A stretch of DNA of 52,068 nt from contig BFEA01000435.1 in the NCBI GenBank assembly GCA_003427395.1, forward strand, positions 234,292 to 286,359. The letters are read 5' to 3'. This DNA comes from Chara braunii. Its lineage: Eukaryota; Streptophyta; Charophyceae; Charales; Characeae. The position numbers and the translations under genes are program-made. The notes below the pieces were generated by a model. The model was given only the letters and a program-made list of their open reading frames with translations. It was not told the DNA's origin and searched no databases. Below, one piece after another: positions 43,280 to 52,068 of the stretch; the first letter of the stretch is position 1; every line of letters begins with the position of its first letter.

Positions 43280-45269
43280 CTATCTCAGGATCGGCAAGGA
43301 TAGGGATCTGGTACCTGAATTTCTTCTAGGCTTTCCGTAAACTTTGTCCTGATCCGATTTTGCTGGCGAATTCGACCCTTCTTGCGCGTCTTCCATGACC
43401 GCGTCCTGAATTACCTTCTTTGTAGCACCCCGTTGTCTAGTGGTCACATTAACCCCGTCGCGGTTATCACTCTCGGTGATGAAGTTAACCTGGTGCCCTC
43501 GCCCGGGTGCCTGTCCCCAGGTAAGTTCCTCTACTAGTTCGGCCTCAACCGCGGCTCCGTCCAGGTTGTTAAGTGTGATTACTGCTCTGCGCATCCCTCC
43601 CAGCGAGTTCCTGTTTACACTCTCTGCTCGTGGGCCCAGGATTTCCCCGCGCAAGGTTCTAAAGCACCGTTTAAGGATGATATCGTGGTTAAGCCTGGGA
43701 CACATGCGGACAAAATGTCCGACTATCGTGCAGTACTTGTACTGCTCATTAGCCGGGTCCTTTCGATTATTGTCGCGGTTGGCTATCCCTGGGGGTACGA
43801 TTGCTTCTTGTGGCGGGAGGGGGGGTAGTACTGCTTGCGTCTGCGAGACCTGGGCTTGCATCACCAGTAAGGCATTCTCTACTCTCTCTATCTTGCCATC
43901 AACCCCGTGGACCCGCTCGTGCAGGTTTTCAATACCTTTCTTCACTTTATCTCCAGTCTTGCCTATCAGATCTATGATCTTTCCTTCTTTTAGAAGGGCC
44001 AACGAGTCAGTTAGCACCATCTTCTCTGCAATATCCGTTATAGTGTTGAAATCTACGTCTCTAGTGTTCAGGAACTTTGTTGTCTGCTGGTAGGCGGACA
44101 GGATCTTATCTTTGTCAAACTCGGTGAACTGCTTTAGGAAGTACTTGCTCATTATTCGGTCCGTCACTCCGGGGATTCGTAGTGCTACGAGAGTAAACTC
44201 CCTTAGGAAGTCGGTGTATGTTGCGAAATTTTTCCTCTGGGGATTCATCTGCTAGATACTTCCCCATCATCACGTCCCTGACCTCTTTCCATGATCCGCT
44301 TGTTGCGACGATTGCCATTATTTCCCTACCTAGGTTGAGTGACACATGCTGGCCTAGGTGCTCCATCTTTTCCTCCTCAGTCCATCTTAGTAAGGCTGCT
44401 AGATTTTCATAACCGATTAGGAACTTGGTGATGTTTCCGCCGTCGAAAATCAACTTTTTCTTGGCGTCGGCCTAGTATCCCTGGTTTTTGCTTAGAGCAT
44501 GCGTGAGGGACGACACCACCTTCCTAAGCCCTCCCTCAATCATCCCAAGTCCTGTCGCGGAACTCGAACCGGCGCCTTCCTTGCTAAAATCGAGTTGCCC
44601 CTTTGGCTTTGCGATCCCTTCCGGGTCAAACCATCCCAACACCCTTTCCCTCAGGCTCCAAAGCCCTTCACACCCTCTTGTACTTATGGGCGATGCTGAG
44701 GGCCAGCTTGCTCCGCTCTCCAGTAGGGGCGGGTTGATTGGTCTATCCCTATCTTCTCTATGGGGCTCCATTCCTTCTTTCCCTTTTCTTGTTGGGGTGT
44801 CCCTTGTATCCCTGGCCTGATCCCTTCTATGTTGTGCATCCTCATCCTGGCTTCCTTGCCCGAGGTCCGGTTCCTCTTTTTGCCGCGTTCTGTCATCAGC
44901 GGCATTTTTCTCGTCATCCCTCATGATTTTCTCCAGCAACTTCGCCCTCTACTCTGCCGTGCGTCTCTCTACCTCGGCTAGCTTTCTTCGCGCATCTGTC
45001 AATCTCACCTTTTTCGGTTCCGCCCCCTCAGGTTGTTGACATGCCGGAATCTCCCTATCTCTGACTTCCTTGGCTCCTGGAGTCCCCCGTTTACTTCCTC
45101 CGCTTTTTCCCGAGTCTTCCTCGGGCACAGTGTCCTTGCTCCTTTCCTTGTTTCCTAGTGACTTTGCCGACCCCTGATCCCTTAAGTCCCTTTCTTCTTG
45201 ATCTATGTCGTTCTCTATGTCCTGATTTTCGTCCCCCAGCTGACTTCCAATATCGTCTGCCGCGACCAT
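43280..45269 (-). pseudogene. gag: Gag-pol 2: Gag
   Basis: The ATG at 45267-45269 starts a charged N-terminal region. In one frame it is cut by TAG at 44949-44951 and TAG at 44472-44474, then continues as a gag-like helical domain (FDGGNITKFLIGYENLAALL) that shifts frame near 44230 into the 44248-43280 stretch. There lie a coiled coil (VHGVDGKIERVENALLVMQA) and a damaged zinc knuckle (YKYCTIVGHFVRMCP: the first Cys is Tyr). The structural role is inferred from layout and the knuckle. Confidence 0.8.
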
Positions 45270-45551
45270 GTTCTCTTCCCTCTAGTCCTGTGATGTGAAT
45301 TTTTTTTTTTTTACAATCGCGCATAACTTTCTTAGCCTTTATAATTGCCTATTTTTCGCCCTTTTTGCTCCTTCCTTTACTTATCTTGGACACCTTTGCC
45401 CTACCTTGGGTTGCAACGACATTTCTTACCCCCTTTTCCTTGCATGTGTTCAGCCCATGGTAGGCCTGGTAGTGGCCATCCAACCGTTTTTTTTATACCT
45501 ATTTTTCTTTCCCTTTGGTTCTTATTTCTACCATATTTCCCGGCATCTTTC

Positions 45552-46337
45552 CTACGCTGGTTCTTCCGGTCTCTCCCTCTCATCCGGTTCCTCAAATAGT
45601 CTTGCCACCCCTGCTAGGTAGTTCTCCCCCATCTCGATTTCCGTTATGATTATTGGCTCGTATTCCTCAAACGACAGACGGGGCGTTCCGAATATCAAGA
45701 TCTCAAGGAGTTCCAGCAATTCTCGCGCCCGATTTCCCCAGAACGGCCCATGCCTTACTGCCACGTCATAGAACATCCCCGTGGCTTGTGGTGAGAAGTA
45801 ACGTTCCCAGATCACGGTTGAATTCACCAGGTCCCTTGCCCGAGCGAGACTCCCAAAAACCAAATCAACCATGAACCGGGGTACCCGGCAGCACAGTCCA
45901 GACATAGGAGCCCTAAAGTCTCGCCATCCCCCTACTTCTACTCGCGTCCTTAATCCCACATTCCGCCTTCCCCTAACCTCATGGCCTATCCAGTTCAGGA
46001 CTCTAGCTGCCCTTCGAAACACTGGTAATAGCCCATGCCCCAAAACGAGTTCAGTCCCCAGCATTTGCCACCCAATTTCTAGGAAATATAGAGTCCCTGT
46101 CACCCTGAGATCAGTATATAAGTCGTCTCCTGGCCCCCTATCGAATCTCATGCCACCCCATAGGCACTCAACTAGCATGAAGGCTTGATTCCGTCCTAGG
46201 GTCACCGCCCGCCATTCCGTATCTATCCCCCGGACAACGTAGCTTGCCGGGAGTGACTCTTCCCACCCGCCTCCGGTTTCCATGGGCGGTTGCGGGTGCA
46301 TGTCCCGCCGGTTCATACGGACACGTCTTGCCGTCAT
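45552..46337 (-). CDS. Unknown protein, tandem paralogue A (intact)
   Basis: An uninterrupted frame of about 261 codons from the ATG at 46335-46337. I chose this start because it gives an N-terminus like B's (MTARRVRM versus MARRMTLW); the frame also extends upstream without an ATG. Landmarks: EWRAVTLGRNQAFMLVECLW (about 40-60), VTGTLYFLEIGWQML, VGGWRDFRAPM, VPRFMVDLVFG and HGPFWGNRARELLELLE near the C-terminus, then YLAGVARLFEEPDE. I recognise no known domain, signal peptide or membrane helix. It lies 283 bp upstream of gag on the same strand and is the last of four related ORFs. Confidence 0.75.
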   Translation of the reverse strand: MTARRVRMNRRDMHPQPPMETGGGWEESLPASYVVRGIDTEWRAVTLGRNQAFMLVECLWGGMRFDRGPGDDLYTDLRVTGTLYFLEIGWQMLGTELVLGHGLLPVFRRAARVLNWIGHEVRGRRNVGLRTRVEVGGWRDFRAPMSGLCCRVPRFMVDLVFGSLARARDLVNSTVIWERYFSPQATGMFYDVAVRHGPFWGNRARELLELLEILIFGTPRLSFEEYEPIIITEIEMGENYLAGVARLFEEPDERERPEEPA

Positions 46338-46484
46338 TGTTGGCGAATATCGCCTTGCATACGCCACACACAAAAAAAAGGAGGGGAAAGGGAAAAGGAA
46401 CCTCTCTTTTTAGTTTTCTTCAAACCCCTTTATAGCCCAATCCCCGCTGGTATACCTTCCCCCTTACTTTTCTTTTCTACCCTC

Positions 46485-47249
46485 CTACTCTTCTACCCCC
46501 TCGAACAGCCGGCGGACGTCGTCCACATACGTCAGCCCACATCCTATCTCGCGCCTAGCTATCCCCCACACGACTACCTCGGTTATCGTCGGTATTCCAG
46601 GTCTAGTGCCCACTACGGCTTGTAGAATGTTTAGCACCTCGTACTCCTGCTCTTCATCGAACGGCCCCAGTTCCAGGAAGGACCGGTAGTATTCTCGATA
46701 GACGGTCATGTTACTAAAACTCAACCTTCCCAGGGCTATCACTGTCATTTCGGCGCGTTTTACCCCTCCTATTTGTTCGAGCAAAAAGGGTGGCAAGACC
46801 ATGCGCACATTTTCATAAGGCAAGATACTAGCTCCCACCTCGGCCACCCGGGCGGTCGCCGTTACGTCATCCCGGTCCGGGTCGACGAACGCAAACCCTT
46901 CCCTCGAGGTTACCTGCCACGCCCCGTCAAACATCCGTACGGGGTCACCGCCATCCGCCAAGGCCACCTTGAAGGTCTGCCACCCCGCATCTGCCAAGTA
47001 TAGGGTCCCCGTGGCGTGCACCCGCCCTAGCAGTTCCAGGTTGGTGCCTCCAAATTCACCCCTTGCGCGCCATTCAAGTTCCACCACCAGGTATGCCGTG
47101 TCCTCGACCAGTTTTACCCCAACCCATTCCATCATTGGATTATACACCCCGCCCCTGGAAGGCAGGCTAACCTCCACCCTTCTATCCAAGAAACGTGGTG
47201 GCAAGATCCCTCGCGGCCGAGTTTCCCAAAGCGTCATCCGCCTAGCCAT
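46485..47249 (-). CDS. Unknown protein, tandem paralogue B (intact)
   Basis: An uninterrupted frame of 254 codons starting at ATG (47247-47249). Landmarks shared with A and C: EWVGVKLVEDTAYLVVELEW (about 41-60), HATGTLYLADAGWQTF, GDPVRMFDGAWQV, LPYENVRMVLPPFLLEQIGG, ELGPFDEEQEYEVLNILQ and TYVDDVRRLFEGVEE at the end. No family recognised. It starts 202 bp after the end of C and ends 148 bp before A. Its intact state next to a badly broken gag-pol is notable. Confidence 0.75.
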   Translation of the reverse strand: MARRMTLWETRPRGILPPRFLDRRVEVSLPSRGGVYNPMMEWVGVKLVEDTAYLVVELEWRARGEFGGTNLELLGRVHATGTLYLADAGWQTFKVALADGGDPVRMFDGAWQVTSREGFAFVDPDRDDVTATARVAEVGASILPYENVRMVLPPFLLEQIGGVKRAEMTVIALGRLSFSNMTVYREYYRSFLELGPFDEEQEYEVLNILQAVVGTRPGIPTITEVVVWGIARREIGCGLTYVDDVRRLFEGVEE

Positions 47250-47450
47250 TTCTTGTTACCTGCTTCCGCTCCTCGCTCTTGATTTCTGCATGCACCACGT
47301 AAGCCAAGTCCCCTTAGTTCTCGTCTTCTCCCCTTATTTCCTAGTTGCCCTAGCCCCCCCCTTGTGTACACTACCCCTACTTTTAATGTACAATGCCCTG
47401 TCCTTTCCTAGTCAATCCCCCCCTACTCCCCTGTCTTCCTAGGTCCACAG

Positions 47451-48202
47451 TCAAATCCATAGGACCTCAAACAGCAAGAAGACGTCCCCTACATACGAGG
47501 GCGCCGCGTCTATTTCTCGACGGAGTATCGCCTCCTCGACTTCCTGTCCTACCTCTAGTCGGCAGTCCTTAAGTTCCTTCAGGATCTCGACCACTTCCTT
47601 AGCCCGGTCCCCGTGAAACGGCCCGAATCGCAACGATGCTTCGTAATAAGCGTCTGACAACCAAGCAAAGCCTATCTCTACCTCGTCCATAGACTCCGCT
47701 ACAGCGCGAACATGTTCGTACCCTCCAAACCAGTCTGCAACAAAATGCGGCACCCTCACCTAGACTAACTGGTAGGGGAGTCTAAGGTCCTCCCATCCCC
47801 CCATCACGACCCTGTTTCCCACTTCATCCCACCCCTCATTTGCAAAATTCTGCCCCATTTCCCAAGTTAACCGCTCGGCATCCTCTAAAATCCACATCGG
47901 GTCTTGTCCCGCCGCTAGGTGTGTGCAAAACATATACCACCCATCCTTCGAAAGACACACCGTCCTAGTGCTTCCACGTTCCCCTCGGCTATTTTATCCC
48001 ACGCCTCGTTTTCTCGAATCGGATCCCACACCCGTTCTACCCACAAAAAAGACATAGTCGGTACCATCTCTACTCTCACCCAGTCGCAGGCCGTGCCGCG
48101 CCACTCGTTCCTTGTTGGCAAGACTATCTCTACTCCGCCCTCAACCCTCCCAGGTGTCCATCCTCTAAATATCCGCACCCACAAGCTTTGCTCCCTTGTC
48201 AT
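47451..48202 (-). pseudogene. Unknown protein, tandem paralogue C (frameshifted)
   Basis: This starts at ATG (48200-48202; MTREQSLWVRIF, like B's MARRMTLW). About 85 codons run to a frameshift near 47945. The second frame (47960-47451) continues with DGWYMFCTHLAAGQDPMWIL, VMGGWEDLRLPYQLV, a TAG at 47760-47762, VPHFVADWFGG, RFGPFHGDRAKEVVEILKEL and SYVGDVFLLFE. The order and spacing of these blocks match A closely. At least two disabling changes are present. It ends 201 bp before B. Confidence 0.75.
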
Positions 48203-48262
48203 CCTTGATTCCTTGCACACCCCCATGCGACCCAACCATTCCGTTCTCAGCCCCCCTTTTTC

Positions 48263-49057
48263 CTAGAAATCCCATTCCTCGATTTCCATCTCGTCCTCCT
48301 CCTTGGAGTCATCTTCACTCTCTTCAGGCCACAGGTCCCGTACACCTTCCAGAAAGATTTTCCCTATCGCAACATTCCTGTAAACTATCCGCCAATGCAC
48401 GTCGCTTGGGACGAACAGGCCGCCCGTGTTGAGATGGTTTAGAATCTCGGTCAGTTCCCTTGCCCAGTTTCCTCGAAGGGTCCCATCTCGACTGACAGCC
48501 GAAAGAAATGCTGGCGGGCTCCTTGGTGCAACCCCAACCCCGCCATGGCCCTGCATATTCGCACCAACCTACTCCGGGTTCCAAAGACGGTGTCATGCCG
48601 CCCTTCGGGCACCTTAGGGCCCTGTACGGCGTCTGCACATTCTCCCTATCCCCAAGTTCTACCCGCACATCAATTGATTCCATCGTCATCTCCATTCGTT
48701 GGCACGCGGCCCACACTACTTCTCGCTCAGCCTCCCTGAACAGTTTGTACGAAAGTTTCCCCAAGGCGAGTTCGACAACGATCGCAGTCTCCCTCTCCTT
48801 TGACATCCCCGGGCTTCCACGGTCCCCCGGAACGCTAAGTCCAATAAGCACGGCGTTATCTTGGTCAAGGTTACCTTAGTCCACATCGTTTCAATCCATA
48901 GGAAGGCATCACTTTCGGCCAGCATTACGGTTTGATAGGCCAGCTCCAGGTCCGTCCAAGTTCCTTCCTCAGGCATTACAACCAATACCCCACCCTTCAC
49001 ATCTACTGGCATTTCTGGTCCATCTGAGTAGGTCGGCGACGCCAGCCACTGCGCCAT
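48263..49057 (-). pseudogene. Unknown protein, tandem paralogue D (frameshifted)
   Basis: The likely start is ATG (49055-49057; MAQWLASPTYSDG). The first frame carries TWTDLELAYQ and DAFLWIETMW, like the N-terminal block of A-C. After a frameshift near 48855 the second frame continues with ETAIVVELALGKL, VRVELGDRENVQTPYRAL; after another near 48500-48550 the original frame resumes with NWARELTEILNHL and FLEGVRDLWPEESED. The C-terminus has an extra acidic tail. It ends 60 bp before the start of C. It is the most diverged of the four. Confidence 0.65.
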
Positions 49058-49109
49058 CCTGCCTTCTTTATATCGGTGGCCAAGACATGTTTCGTCCAAT
49101 GAGCGCACC

Positions 49110-50980
49110 AGTCGGCCCTCAGGTTAGGTCCACCATTATCCTAGATGAGCGTTGTTTTAGAGACCCCTCATCAAGGTTTCCCTAAAGTTCTCTACCCATC
49201 CTCCAAGCGTATCAGCCAACGCCACATCTGTAACCAGTCCCCCGTTTTTCCGCTTTTCCTTTCCTGGGTTTTATTTCCTTCCGACTCCTATCCTTGCTTC
49301 CTTACGTCTTCTCTCACTCGTGCGGACTTAGTCAGGGGGTGAGAATAGACTCAGAAACTTAATCCATTTTTTTCAACACTTATCAGGCAACTTTACAGAG
49401 GGAGGCACAAAAGCAAAGTCCAGGCAAACATCGAACACAGGTCGGTCATCTCCTCACCGACCCTTTTCCCAAAGTGGTCTCTCCACTGTTACCATCGGCA
49501 TAGTTTTATCCCACACCTCAAGCACAACTCAACAGTCGCGAGCGCGGTACCCAGGTATCGGCAAGGCATTCACCCTTTCCTCCTTACCGAGAATACCCCA
49601 TCCCGACTTGCCGCTCGTGTACCCACCGTTAATCTCGGGAATCACCCCGCACATCCCGGTAGGCCATTGGAGCCAGCCGTCCAGGCATTCACTTCCACCG
49701 GTCCGATAAGGAACAACCTTTACCGACATGTCACGAGAGGCTACTAATCGCCCACCGGAGCTCCCTCCGGACCCCGCATGCGACAACCTACCCCTAGCGT
49801 TGCATATGGATCAGGCCCCACCTGAGGAGACGTTTCACACCCCACCCCGGTCACGGCCACGAGCCAAGCTCGGACCCACCCCGGGACGGGAGCGCTACTA
49901 GATCAACCGGCGTGCTAACATCCGTCCTACGGCTAGGTGATACGACTCCGTATACGAAACCCGGCGGCCTACCCGACGAGTTGACGTTTCGCAACCCGCG
50001 CCAGCTGGCGCAGACCCATCCTTTCGGTCCGAATGGCAGGACGCTCGAATCCCCATCATGCAGCCACAAGTCCCAACTGAGACACACATAGCACGGGTGC
50101 TCATCCCAAGGTGCTCCCAACGGCCTACCCACACCTTACGCTTTTCTCTCAGGACCGTGTGTGCAACTCACCCTTAACTTCCATACATTGTGCCCGGTTC
50201 CTTCTCGTGAGCATCTTCTCGAGGGAGCTAGTTTTCTTTGGAGTCTAGCAACTCCCTTCTTTCCCTTTATCTTCGTTAGTCTGTCCATTCATAGGGTAGG
50301 ATTGTTCCTTCTTGATGGCCACTTTTGTTCATATGGGGTTTATTCAAGCATTAGGTGCGAGTGCATGGAACCTAGCGGCTCAGAGAAGAAGGGAGAAGGT
50401 GCCCAACGGTCGGATCGCTCCGCCGCGGGACTTTTATCGGAATCCGGACTGGCCCGGAATCCCAACCGCCTGCCAGGTAACCAGAGCCCCTCTTTCCCAC
50501 GAAGAGGAGGGGTCAACGTGCGGCTTGCTCAAGGCCCCCTCGGACTGACAAACATCGGCCTAGAGAGAGGAGGACTAGAGTCATCCCCAGGGGGAATGGC
50601 TGAACCGGTGTGTGAGCATGCATGTTATTCCTCCAGGCCTGACCTCGCCATGCGCCCAGCCGCCCTCAAGTCTTCTTTCGCTCATGGGGGAAGATGCATA
50701 CACAAGTCCTCTTTCCTTATCTTCAATTATCTTCACGTATGTGCCGGGAGCACCCCTCGGAATCGTAAGGGTCAATTTAACCCATACCCGACACCTTCAT
50801 CATTTATGTCGGGGCCTTACCCTGAAGGACTTTCGAGCCTTGGTCGACCCCACTGCGGGTCCCACTTGGCTCGACCCGCCCACGCTCACTCTCAGGGCGC
50901 GGGTCGTTTGTCCCAGGGACACCCCCACCTAGTGCTATGAGATGGATTGGGTTGGGCCAATCGAGCGAGAGAGCTTGACA
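49110..50980. other. Gene-free stretch upstream of the four-ORF cassette
   Basis: I see no coding region: the 259-codon plus frame at 50161-50940 is unrecognisable and of mixed low-complexity composition. No tRNA-complementary PBS or LTR boundary was found on minus, although the 5' end of the gag-pol 2 element should lie here if the cassette belongs to it. Confidence 0.5.
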
Positions 50981-50982
50981 TT

Positions 50983-51060
50983 GGGGATGTAGCTCAGCCC
51001 TCTAGCCGGGTGGTAGCCTCACTGGTCTAGGTCCGCAAGCGTAAGTTTTTCGATTCTCTG
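50983..51060 (+). mobile_element. Degenerate tRNA-Ala-like SINE head
   Basis: GGGGATGTAGCTCAG matches the 5' end of a tRNA-Ala, followed by GGGTGGTAGCC and, later, TTTTTCGATTCTCTG, a decayed box B. The D-loop is enlarged and no cloverleaf closes, so it is a tRNA-like remnant. Confidence 0.5.
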
Positions 51061-51990
51061 TTTGTTTTACCAGGCAATTGCTCCTTCCAATACTCAGGTA
51101 GTCCAGGGAGGTTCCTTGAGAGTTTTCTCTTCTTTACAGTGCGTAGGCTAAGCGTTCTCCTTAGGCTACACACTCCTTCACTAACGGCCCTAGTTCTCCT
51201 GTAGCATCATTGGGGCGGCTCGTCCCTTTGCCCGTAGCCCCAACCTTCCTCTAGTCGGCCTACACATGCATCTCCGCAGGTCTCATGATCGCCCTTAGTC
51301 CTTCCAGGCGGTCCTACCAAGCTCGCAACACAACCACAACCACACATCTCGGCAAAGTCAAGCTCAAAACCCATCTCCGACCCTTAGTCCTTCCAGGTCG
51401 CGTTAGTCATGCAATCGTCAAAGCCCAAAGTCCATTCTGACCGTTCGAGATTCAAACCCCCTTCTCCTCATTATGGTCCCACGTTGCACCAATCCCCTTA
51501 TTGCCAGATCGTCCAAGCCACTTACCTGCAACAGATCCAAGCAAACATGACGATGGCATACGCCCGTCCCTGGTGGGGTCAACACACCGCCCCTCATGCA
51601 AGTCAAAGTCTTCCCTTTCTTTTCCCATGCTTTTGGGTGCCTTCCTTCCCTCCTCACAGTCACACCACGCTCTTCTTACTCAGGCATGCAGTCGAGGAGG
51701 TGGTTGAGTCAACTAACCTTGTTGCGAAAACAGCACTCCATCCCGCTCTCTCTGATGTTCTCAACAACCTGGTACCTTTCCTATTGGCGGCACAAGGGAC
51801 CGGCTGCCCTTCCCTTGCCCTCGCTTTCCACCAAGTGAGGATCGAGTTCGTTACCGTTCGCCCCTGGCAATGTAACAGGTGAGGGTAGTGGTTAGTCACG
51901 TGTCACGGACGGGATGGGGAGAGGGAAGAGTCAAGGGTCAAAGGGTTTAAGGGGGACGAACGTCGGGGGGAGGGAGCGAGGGCGAAGAAG
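51061..51990. other. Gene-free stretch
   Basis: CCCTTAGTCCTTCCAGG occurs at about 51293 and 51383. The 157-codon plus frame (51409-51882) has no recognisable domain and is probably chance. Confidence 0.5.
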
Positions 51991-51993
51991 GAA

Positions 51994-52035
<42 letters not shown>

Positions 52036-52068
52036 GAGAGAAATAGAGAGAGGGAGATGGAAAGAGAG
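51990..52068. repeat. (AG)n microsatellite at the window edge
   Basis: GAGAGA units with a few GGG and AAT interruptions, running to the last base. Confidence 0.9.

Larger units (their letters stand above)
40131..45269 (-). mobile_element. Second Ty3/gypsy-like element, gag to RNase H, minus strand
   Basis: The minus-strand order is gag (45269-43280), retropepsin (43262-42051), RT (42015-about 41000) and RNase H (to 40131). No integrase follows and no LTR was found on either side, so the copy is 3'-truncated or the LTRs lie outside what I can recognise. It is not related at close range to the chromovirus at 16.9 kb. Stops (44949, 44472, 41551) and frameshifts (about 44230, 43325, 42060, 41020) make it non-functional. 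Confidence 0.88.

Noticed and set aside
45552-49057. Bacterial-style operon for the four ORFs
   Set aside because: The surroundings are eukaryotic mobile DNA; shared orientation is explained by tandem duplication.
50161-50940. 259-codon plus frame
   Set aside because: No recognisable domain; overlaps other open frames in GC-rich DNA and shows no homology to the A-D family.

Overview
This window looks like nuclear DNA from a large, repeat-rich eukaryotic genome. It holds long microsatellites, poly(A)-tailed retroposons, non-LTR and LTR retrotransposons, short terminal-inverted-repeat (TIR) elements and assembly gaps (15261-15301, 26300-26506, one N at 38385). I see no bacterial genes, operons, CRISPR or rRNA. 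The mix of a chromodomain Ty3/gypsy element, LINE, PIF/Harbinger-like DNA elements and small-RNA-derived SINEs fits a green-lineage organism. A charophyte alga such as Chara is my best guess, held with modest confidence. I find no convincing host gene. Nearly everything recognisable is mobile or repetitive and mostly decayed.

Layout. 1-7.0 kb: a minus-strand LINE (ORF1, APE-type endonuclease, reverse transcriptase), broken by stops and frameshifts, with a (TA)n-flanked mini-element inserted in ORF1. 7-12 kb: gene-free, first mixed and then AT-rich, with diverged tandem repeats. 12.0-12.75 kb: an inverted repeat and a second copy of the (TA)n mini-element, which carries a hammerhead-ribozyme-like core. 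12.8-16.9 kb: gene-free GC- and pyrimidine-rich DNA made of 162-bp, 180-bp and 51-bp tandem repeats plus a recurring hairpin. 16.9-25.5 kb: a plus-strand Ty3/gypsy chromovirus with both LTRs, PBS, gag, protease, RT, RNase H, integrase, chromodomain and PPT, inactivated by several stops and frameshifts. 25.5-40.1 kb: dense short-element territory, with two copies of one TIR element family (one interrupted by a retroposon with a visible empty-site control), a second TIR family, tRNA-like SINE heads, foldback elements, a 2.2-kb TIR element with a transposase-like ORF, and many microsatellites.

40.1-45.3 kb: a second, unrelated Ty3/gypsy-like gag-pol on the minus strand (gag, retropepsin, RT, RNase H; no integrase visible). 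Directly upstream of its gag, in the same orientation, lie four tandem ORFs of about 250-265 codons (49057-45552). They are mutually related but belong to no family I recognise. Two are intact and two are broken. This four-paralogue cassette is the most unusual thing in the window: it may be extra cargo of the retroelement (compare the extra ORF upstream of gag in Ogre elements) or a host gene cluster next to it. 49.1-52.07 kb is gene-free apart from a degenerate tRNA-like head and a terminal (AG)n tract.
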